Assembly (NCBI GenBank): GCA_026985655.1
Contig: JALSQB010000175.1
Coordinates: 1 to 11,180 of the forward strand
Direction of reading: 5' to 3'
DNA: 11,180 bases
Origin: Campylobacteraceae bacterium
GTDB taxonomy: Bacteria; Campylobacterota; Campylobacteria; Campylobacterales; Sulfurovaceae
Each line of letters begins with the position of its first letter. Position 1 is the first letter of the stretch. Below the pieces are notes generated by a model. The model searched no databases. It saw only the letters and a program-made list of their open reading frames with translations, and had not been told where the DNA came from. Below, piece after piece: positions 6,784 through 11,180 of the stretch. A program made the translations under genes and the position numbers.

Positions 6784-6808
6784 TTGATATGTATCAATCT
6801 TTTTTTTT
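6784..6808 (+). terminator. Candidate intrinsic terminator of ffs
   Basis: TTGATA and TATCAA (6784-6789 and 6792-6797) form a small AT-rich stem-loop, followed at once by a run of T with one C (6798-6808). The stem is weak, but the T tract is long and the position, 17 nt after the SRP RNA, is right. Confidence 0.5.
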
Positions 6809-6820
6809 ATTTTGTTATTG

Positions 6821-6826
6821 TATAAT
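6821..6826 (+). promoter_or_regulatory. Candidate -10 box for the PilJ-domain gene
   Basis: TATAAT preceded by TTG lies 29 nt upstream of the ATG, just after the ffs terminator region. No clear -35 is seen. Confidence 0.5.
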
Positions 6827-6855
6827 ATTTAACAATTAAATTTTAGGACGCTTAC

Positions 6856-7764
6856 ATGAAATCATCTTTACATAAAATACTATTTCTCTCTATTCTACCA
6901 ATAAGCCTTTTGATAGCTGAAACTCCAAATGTACCCACACAATTAGACTTTTCTTCTTTGGTTGATGATTTTATGGAAGAGGGCAATGTTTTGAAAAAAA
7001 CTATCAACCTTTCTGGTAAGCAACGGATGTTAAGTCAATATATGGCAAAACTTACGGCACAAATTTCGTTAAATATTCAAAAAGACCAAAGCATTGTAGA
7101 GCTTAAAAAAATATCGGAACTTTATGCTAAAACATTAAAAGCTTTTAGTGTTGGCGATAGTGATTTAGGCATTAAATCAGCAACAAATGCAAAAGTAAAA
7201 GAGCAGATTAAAGTGCTTGAAAAAGAGTGGAAAAACTTTGAGGAACAGATTCAACTAATTATCTCTAAAAAAGATAAAGATGCTAAAGCGTTGGCTTATG
7301 TTTTAGAGAACAATGAAAAATTATTAGATTCTTCCAATGAATTGGTTTCACGATATGAAGCTTCTAATACTTCTGCAAATTATTTAGAGAAAGCACGTCT
7401 AAGAGTTGTTAATGTAGCAGGAAGACAACGTATGCTTATAGAAAAAATGACCAAAGAAAAACTTCTTTGTGTTAAATCTCCTCAAAAATATAATAGTAAG
7501 TTGAAAAGCACAGTAAAGCTTTTTAATGACTCATTGACCACAATAATCAAGGGTGATAGCAGTAAACAAATAACCAAGCCAAGTAATACTAAGATTATTA
7601 AGCAACTAAAGGTAATTTCTAAATTATGGGAAGAGCTAAAACCATTGTATGAAAAAGAGAAAAATAGTTCTAAAGAGTTGGCAATTATTATCGCTAAAAA
7701 CAGTACCCTTTTAAAGGAGATGAATACTATGGTAGAACTAGCAGAAAAAGAAGTTGAGTATTAG
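6856..7764 (+). CDS. Secreted protein with two PilJ-type (PF13675) sensor domains
   Basis: A 302-residue protein with a signal peptide (residues 1-21, cleavage near LIA/ET) and no later membrane segment. Two helical repeats follow. The first has INLSGKQRMLSQ at 50-61 and the second NVAGRQRML at 186-194, the signature of the PilJ/NarX-type N-terminal sensor domain. Further matching pairs are a helix containing a conserved Trp (KVLEKEWKNF; KVISKLWEEL) and a final helix (NNEKLLDSSNELV; KNSTLLKEMNTMV). In NarX-type sensors the related P-box binds nitrate, but here there is no HAMP, kinase, methyl-accepting or diguanylate cyclase part, so it may be a binding protein or a partner of a separate receptor. 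The ATG has AGGA at 6845-6848 with 7-nt spacing. It has its own promoter and a hairpin at its end. The domain call is strong; the ligand is not known. Confidence 0.85.
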   Translation: MKSSLHKILFLSILPISLLIAETPNVPTQLDFSSLVDDFMEEGNVLKKTINLSGKQRMLSQYMAKLTAQISLNIQKDQSIVELKKISELYAKTLKAFSVGDSDLGIKSATNAKVKEQIKVLEKEWKNFEEQIQLIISKKDKDAKALAYVLENNEKLLDSSNELVSRYEASNTSANYLEKARLRVVNVAGRQRMLIEKMTKEKLLCVKSPQKYNSKLKSTVKLFNDSLTTIIKGDSSKQITKPSNTKIIKQLKVISKLWEELKPLYEKEKNSSKELAIIIAKNSTLLKEMNTMVELAEKEVEY

Positions 7765-7775
7765 ACTCAACTTTT
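7751..7775. terminator. Bidirectional terminator between convergent genes
   Basis: AAGTTGAGT (7751-7759) and ACTCAACTT (7765-7773) form a perfect 9-bp stem with a 5-nt loop that contains the TAG stop of the plus-strand gene. TTTT follows on the plus strand (7772-7775, partly in the stem), and CTTTTTC follows on the minus strand, so both the 6856 and 8875 transcripts can end here. Confidence 0.75.
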
Positions 7776-7780
7776 AAGTT

Positions 7781-8875
7781 TTACGCTTCATCATTTATCA
7801 CCACCCACTCATAAAATGGTAAGGCTTCAAAAACTATGTTTTCAATGCTAAACTCAAAATTACTGGCTACGGTTACAATAGAAACTTTTGTAATTTTTTG
7901 TCTTTTATAGATAGAGAACTTATGATGTGCTTTTTTCCAAAAACGCTCTTCTGTTTCAAAGGGAGCAGGGAGTATTAAATTCTTTTCATTTGTGATATAA
8001 CTGTTTAGTCCAAAAGTATTAAATGGTACATTGTGTTTGACCAAAGAGAGTGCAACCATAGTCTCAAACTGTTTAGGAAAGTTTTGGCTAAAGCTTAAAT
8101 ATTTGGCTAAAGCAAAGTCAAAAAAAAGCAGTTTTTTCTGTTTGGGATTTTCAATGTCATAAATGAAACTAATAATATTTCGCTCTTCTAAAGATTTAAT
8201 CTGTTTATAGATTAAATCTTTAGAAATTTTGTAACGCTCTTTAGCGTGAGTGTAGAGTTGAAAGGTACTAACCGTTGCTCCATTGAAATACGCCAAGACC
8301 GTAAGAAGTTTTTGTTCCGATGGGCTAAAGTGGCTTCGTAAAAAATTTAAAAAAAGTTGCTCTTTAGGGCTACTCTCAATGGCGAGTTGAGGCAAAGTAC
8401 CTTGGCGTAAAAATTGGTTAAAGATTTGTTTCTCCGTTCCTCTCTTTTGAAAAGCAAAAAACTCTTCATAATCGAGTAGAGGTAGATTTAACTTTTCAAA
8501 ATCCTCCCCATAGTCATAATCAGTAGAAGAGATAATAATGAGTTGCTTTACCTTAGGTAAGATTTCAAAATATTCATGGGCATAATGGTCAAGAACAAGA
8601 TAGTTAATCTCATGGGCTTCCACAAAACTCTGTACATCTTCTTCCATAATATCTAAAAAAGCAAACTTCGGGTCTTGAAAGTCGATGTAAAGTACCTCTT
8701 CATTGTCAAAATTCATGAGATAATCAAGCACCAAAGAGGTTTTACCTGAAGCAGGTGAGCCATAGATAAAAATTTTTGGTCTATCTGAAATATTAAATTT
8801 TCTTGGCTGATAATTGTTTATTTCGTTGTTTCTGTCATAAAAGTATTCTAATAGTTGCATTGGAAATATTATCAT
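7781..8875 (-). CDS. P-loop ATPase of the AAA_14/DUF4143 type
   Basis: A 364-residue cytoplasmic ATPase. The Walker A motif is GSPASGKT at residues 39-46. A hydrophobic strand ending in Asp (NYLVLDHY, D96) is the probable Walker B; it is followed by His, not the usual Glu/Asp, which may weaken hydrolysis. KQLIIISST near 109-117 resembles sensor 1. Residues around 185-245 look like a winged helix (SPSEQKLLTVLAYF, then a recognition-helix segment KISKDLIYKQIKSLEERNII). The C-terminal 110 residues resemble the nuclease-like tail of DUF4143 proteins but lack a clear catalytic motif. The start at 8875 has AAGGA only 3 nt upstream, unusually close; the in-frame ATG at 8860 has no better site. It is divergent from the S10 operon and convergent with the PilJ gene. 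Cellular role unknown. Confidence 0.82.
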   Translation of the reverse strand: MIIFPMQLLEYFYDRNNEINNYQPRKFNISDRPKIFIYGSPASGKTSLVLDYLMNFDNEEVLYIDFQDPKFAFLDIMEEDVQSFVEAHEINYLVLDHYAHEYFEILPKVKQLIIISSTDYDYGEDFEKLNLPLLDYEEFFAFQKRGTEKQIFNQFLRQGTLPQLAIESSPKEQLFLNFLRSHFSPSEQKLLTVLAYFNGATVSTFQLYTHAKERYKISKDLIYKQIKSLEERNIISFIYDIENPKQKKLLFFDFALAKYLSFSQNFPKQFETMVALSLVKHNVPFNTFGLNSYITNEKNLILPAPFETEERFWKKAHHKFSIYKRQKITKVSIVTVASNFEFSIENIVFEALPFYEWVVINDEA

Positions 8876-8877
8876 AA

Positions 8878-8894
8878 TTCCTTTTAAAAAGGAA
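8878..8894 (-). promoter_or_regulatory. Inverted repeat covering the ATPase ribosome binding site
   Basis: TTCCTTTT and AAAAGGAA (8-bp arms, 1-nt spacer) form an inverted repeat whose minus-strand right arm is the AAGGA of the ATPase gene. A hairpin in the mRNA, if transcription begins further upstream, would cover the ribosome site. Confidence 0.45.
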
Positions 8895-8934
8895 ATAAAA
8901 TTTACTTTTCATCTAAAAATAGCATAAAACATCG

Positions 8935-8962
8935 TTTACCTAAAAGGCTATCTGAGTATAAT
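8935..8962 (+). promoter_or_regulatory. Promoter of the S10 operon
   Basis: TATAAT at 8957-8962 is preceded by TTTACC at 8935-8940 (four of six matches to TTGACA) with a 16-bp spacer, the best-formed promoter in the window. The start site would lie near 8969, giving a leader of about 80 nt before rpsJ. Confidence 0.65.
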
Positions 8963-8978
8963 TGCGTTCCAAAATTTA

Positions 8979-9027
8979 GTTAGGAGCTAAAAATCCATGT
9001 GAAAGCATTGGTTTTTAGTAAGCTAAC
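8979..9027 (+). promoter_or_regulatory. Long hairpin with GAAA tetraloop in the S10-operon leader
   Basis: The leader folds on paper as: GTTAG (8979-8983) with CTAAC (9023-9027); an internal loop of 3 and 4 nt; CTAAAAA (8987-8993) with TTTTTAG (9012-9018); a short C/G section with a small bulge; then ATGT (8997-9000) with GCAT (9005-9008), with T9000-G9005 as a wobble pair, closed by a GAAA tetraloop at 9001-9004. It ends 12 nt before the rpsJ ribosome site. In E. coli, ribosomal protein L4 regulates this operon through a leader structure; whether this hairpin does the same is inference. Confidence 0.6.
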
Positions 9028-9050
9028 GAGTTCTTTATAAGGTAAATTAA

Positions 9051-9365
9051 ATGGAAAAAATTAGACTTAAGCTTAAAGCTTATGATCATCGTGTTTTAGA
9101 CAGATCGATTGCTTCTATTGTAGAAGCTGTTAAACGTACAGGTGCAGAACTTATTGGCCCAATTCCAATGCCAACTAAGATTAAAAAGTACACTGTTCTT
9201 AAATCTCCTCATGTTAATAAAGATGCGAGAGAGCAATTTGAGATTAGAATTCACGCAAGAATGATTGATATTGTTTCAGCCACTTCAGACACTATAGATT
9301 CACTTATGAAACTAGACCTGGCACCAGAAGTTGATGTTGAGATTAGATCAATGGACGCAAAGTAG
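9051..9365 (+). CDS. rpsJ: 30S ribosomal protein S10
   Basis: A 104-residue ribosomal protein of the small-subunit head, also the transcription elongation factor NusE, which binds NusB and NusG. The length matches the usual 102-105 residues. Typical blocks are IRLKLKAYDHRVLD near the start, GAELIGPIPMPT at about 31-42 and a C-terminal DVEIR strand. AAGG at 9039-9042 lies 8 nt before the ATG. It is the first gene of the S10 operon and starts about 80 nt from the predicted promoter, behind a structured leader. The next gene begins a few bases downstream. Confidence 0.98.
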   Translation: MEKIRLKLKAYDHRVLDRSIASIVEAVKRTGAELIGPIPMPTKIKKYTVLKSPHVNKDAREQFEIRIHARMIDIVSATSDTIDSLMKLDLAPEVDVEIRSMDAK

Positions 9366-9374
9366 GAGTAGATG

Positions 9375-9956
9375 ATGGAATTTATTATTGAAAAAGTAGG
9401 TATGAGTAGAACAATTGGTGTTCCAAGTGTTCCTGTTACCCTTTTAAAAGTTATCGAAACGAAAGTATGTGAAGTACGTGAAGATGGTAAAGCTGTAGTT
9501 GCTTACCACAGCAGCAAAAAAATCAATAAAAGTATCGAAGGGCAACAAGCTAAATTCGGTATCGACAAAGAGTTTAATAAGTTTATGACAATTAACGTAG
9601 CAGAAGGTACAGAAGCTGGTGATTATTCAGCTGAAGCACTTGCATCAGCTGAGTTGGTTAAAACTTCGTTAAACACTAAAGGTCGTGGTTTCCAAGGTGG
9701 TATGAAACGTCACGGTTTTGGTGGTGGACCAGCATCTCACGGTCATAGATTTGGTAGAAGAATTGGTTCAATCGGTAATGCTGAATGGCCAGGACGTGTA
9801 CAAAAAGGTAAGAAAATGCCTGGACAGTACGGAAACACACAAGTTACAGTTAAAAATGATGTTATCTCATTTGACGCTGAAAACGGAATTTTAGTATTAA
9901 AAGGTTCAATCCCTGGACACAATGGTGCTCGTGGATTGGTAAGGATTGTTAAATAA
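9375..9956 (+). CDS. rplC: 50S ribosomal protein L3
   Basis: One of the primary rRNA binders in assembly of the large subunit, reaching towards the peptidyl transferase centre. The start EFIIEKVGMSR, the central loop GFQGGMKRHGFGGGPASHGHR and MPGQYGN are all typical of L3; the Gln of the last motif is the residue PrmB methylates in E. coli. Two adjacent ATGs exist (9372 and 9375). AGGAG at 9364-9368 is 3 nt from the first and 6 nt from the second, so I prefer 9375, giving 193 residues; starting at 9372 adds one Met. Its stop TAA shares a base with the ATG of rplD. Confidence 0.96.
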   Translation: MEFIIEKVGMSRTIGVPSVPVTLLKVIETKVCEVREDGKAVVAYHSSKKINKSIEGQQAKFGIDKEFNKFMTINVAEGTEAGDYSAEALASAELVKTSLNTKGRGFQGGMKRHGFGGGPASHGHRFGRRIGSIGNAEWPGRVQKGKKMPGQYGNTQVTVKNDVISFDAENGILVLKGSIPGHNGARGLVRIVK

Positions 9957-10546
9957 TGAGTGCAACAGTAATTAAAACAAGTGACCTTCCAGCGTCATAT
10001 TCGGAAATTAACCCACATAACCTTTACCTATATTGTAAAGCGTATGCATCTGGGCTAAGAGCAAACACTGCACACACTAAAACACGTTCAGATGTTAGTG
10101 GTGGTGGTAAGAAGCCTTGGGCTCAAAAAGGTGGAGGACGTGCAAGAGCAGGTTCTGTACGTTCACCTATATTTGTTGGTGGTGGTGTTGCTTTTGGACC
10201 TAAAAACAACCGTAACTACAATCAAAAAGTAAACAGAAAACAAAAGAAATTGGCACTTAACTTTGCATTAGCAGAGTTAGCAGCGAATGAAAAACTTTTT
10301 GTTATGGACAACATTGTTGTTGAATCAGGTAAAACAAAAGATGCGAGAGCATTTGTTGCAGAGCTTGGACAAAGAGACGTACTTGTTGTTAAAGAACTTA
10401 TTGATGACAAAACATTCCTTGCATTTAGAAACCTTCAAAATGCATACTTAGTTGAAGCCAATGAGCTTAACGCCTACCTAGCAGCTGCTTACCACTCAGT
10501 GGTAATTGAAAAGTCTGTTTGGGAAAAATTAACAAAAGAGAACTAA
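9956..10546 (+). CDS. rplD: 50S ribosomal protein L4
   Basis: A 196-residue protein (E. coli L4 has 201) that lines the peptide exit tunnel. The extended tunnel loop is clear at about residues 40-85: arginine- and glycine-rich with GGGKKPWAQKGGGRARAG and GGGVAFGPK. The C-terminal globular part is more variable. The ATG overlaps the rplC stop by one base (TAATG), with AAGGA at 9941-9945 as ribosome site, pointing to translational coupling. In gammaproteobacteria L4 represses its own operon through the S10 leader, which makes the hairpin at 8979-9027 a natural candidate target here. Confidence 0.97.
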   Translation: MSATVIKTSDLPASYSEINPHNLYLYCKAYASGLRANTAHTKTRSDVSGGGKKPWAQKGGGRARAGSVRSPIFVGGGVAFGPKNNRNYNQKVNRKQKKLALNFALAELAANEKLFVMDNIVVESGKTKDARAFVAELGQRDVLVVKELIDDKTFLAFRNLQNAYLVEANELNAYLAAAYHSVVIEKSVWEKLTKEN

Positions 10547-10547
10547 G

Positions 10548-10829
10548 ATGGCAGATATTACAGATATTAAATCAATTTTGTACACAGAGAAAACTCTTGC
10601 AATGCAAGAAGATGGTGTACTTGTTGTTCAGACCAGTCCAAGAATGACCAAAAATGGTCTAAAAGCAGTTTTCCAAGAATATTTTGGCATTAAACCATTG
10701 AGAGTAAATTCAATGAGAGTTAATGGTAAAGTTAAGAGATTTAAAGGTATCGAAGGTAAAAGACCAGACTCTAAAAAGTTTTATGTTTTCTTACCAGAAG
10801 ATGCAAAAATTGACAGTTTAGCAGTGTAG
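10548..10829 (+). CDS. rplW: 50S ribosomal protein L23
   Basis: A 93-residue protein at the tunnel exit and the docking site for trigger factor and the signal recognition particle. Visible family features are ILYTEKTLAMQEDG near the start, the helix KNGLKAVFQEYFGIKPLRVNS, and the basic extended loop VNGKVKRFKGIEGKRP that reaches into the large subunit. The length fits the family. It starts 1 nt after the rplD stop. The same window encodes the SRP RNA, whose particle contacts this protein, but they are not co-transcribed. Confidence 0.97.
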   Translation: MADITDIKSILYTEKTLAMQEDGVLVVQTSPRMTKNGLKAVFQEYFGIKPLRVNSMRVNGKVKRFKGIEGKRPDSKKFYVFLPEDAKIDSLAV

Positions 10830-10839
10830 GGAGAAGTCG

Positions 10840-11180
10840 ATGGCAATTAAATCATATAAACCAACCACAGCAGGGCGTAGATATATTACAAACCTTGACT
10901 CTGGTGACATTACAGCAAAAGCTTCTGTTAGATCTCTTTTGAAAAACCTTCCACGTTCAGCTGGTAGAAATTCAAATGGTAGAATCACTTCTCGTCACAG
11001 ACAAGCAGGTGCTAAAAAACTTTACAGAATTATTGACTTTAAACGAAATAAGTTTGGTGTTGAAGGAACAGTAGCTACTGTTGAGTACGACCCATACAGA
11101 ACTTGTAGAATTTGTTTGGTTAAATATACTGATGGTGACAGAAGATATGTTCTTCAAGCTAAAGGTATGAAAGTTGGTGA
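10840..11180 (+). CDS. rplB: 50S ribosomal protein L2, N-terminal part (cut by window end)
   Basis: The frame stays open from ATG 10840 to the last base, giving 113 codons of a protein usually near 275 residues. The start MAIKSYKPTTAGRR, then NGRITSRHRQAG, RIIDFKRNK and VEYDPYRT followed by DGDRRYVL, are the conserved L2 blocks of the N-terminal OB-fold that binds 23S rRNA. AGGGAG at 10828-10833 overlaps the rplW stop and is 6 nt from the ATG. The position after rplW is the standard S10-operon order, so rpsS should follow outside the window. The gene is incomplete only because the sequence ends. Confidence 0.97.
   Translation, partial: MAIKSYKPTTAGRRYITNLDSGDITAKASVRSLLKNLPRSAGRNSNGRITSRHRQAGAKKLYRIIDFKRNKFGVEGTVATVEYDPYRTCRICLVKYTDGDRRYVLQAKGMKVG

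Noticed and set aside
9372..9374. First of two adjacent ATGs as the rplC start
   Set aside because: It is only 3 nt from the AGGAG; the second ATG has normal spacing. The difference is a single Met.
10222..10410. Minus-strand serine-rich open frame within rplD
   Set aside because: It is the antisense shadow of a conserved ribosomal protein gene; the serine richness mirrors the codons of the sense strand. The frame at 10972-11157 inside rplB was rejected for the same reason.
1..11180. CRISPR array, insertion sequence, toxin-antitoxin, defence island or attachment site
   Set aside because: I looked for regularly spaced repeats, transposase or integrase motifs and paired small genes and found none. 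The lone ATPase and the orphan gene do not form a recognisable defence cluster.

Overview
The window looks like a chromosomal segment of a low-GC member of the Campylobacterota (former Epsilonproteobacteria), perhaps a Sulfurimonas-, Sulfurovum- or Arcobacter-like organism. This is inferred from four things: AT-rich codon use, AT-rich intergenic DNA with isolated TATAAT-type -10 boxes and few recognisable -35 boxes, the adjacent rimO-tilS pair, and a short TilS with an SAGVDSS P-loop. I cannot fix the genus from the sequence alone.

Layout. (1) 16-2706, plus strand: an envelope gene set consisting of a periplasmic LolA-like lipoprotein-sorting protein (PF17131 type), an outer-membrane beta-barrel of DUF1302 type, and a lipoprotein with a C-terminal SPOR domain. 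The first two usually accompany an RND/MMPL exporter, and the TAA at bases 1-3 could be the stop of that upstream gene. (2) 2747-5003, plus: rimO (methylthiolation of ribosomal protein S12) and tilS (lysidine in tRNA-Ile), overlapping by 26 nt, with tilS starting at TTG behind a strong Shine-Dalgarno. (3) 5082-6319: an unrecognised plus-strand gene preceded by three copies of an 11-bp repeat, facing a minus-strand periplasmic protein with two DUF302-like halves; a perfect palindrome lies between them. (4) 6320-6855: a 536-bp gap holding tRNA-Ser(GGA) on the minus strand, flanked by a 15-bp direct repeat, and the small SRP RNA (ffs) on the plus strand. (5) 6856-8875: a secreted protein with two PilJ-type sensor domains and no signalling module, facing a P-loop ATPase across a second hairpin terminator. 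(6) 8876-11180: the start of the S10 ribosomal protein operon, rpsJ-rplC-rplD-rplW-rplB, with rplB cut by the window end. Its roughly 80-nt leader can fold into a long hairpin capped by a GAAA tetraloop.

How the genes relate. Most of the window concerns translation: S12 and tRNA modification enzymes, tRNA-Ser, the SRP RNA and the S10 operon. Envelope genes make up the rest. I see no CRISPR array, transposase, integrase, toxin-antitoxin pair or recognisable defence cluster. The best candidates for something undescribed are the structured S10-operon leader, the repeats flanking the tRNA, the triple repeat before the orphan gene, and the free-standing double PilJ-domain protein.
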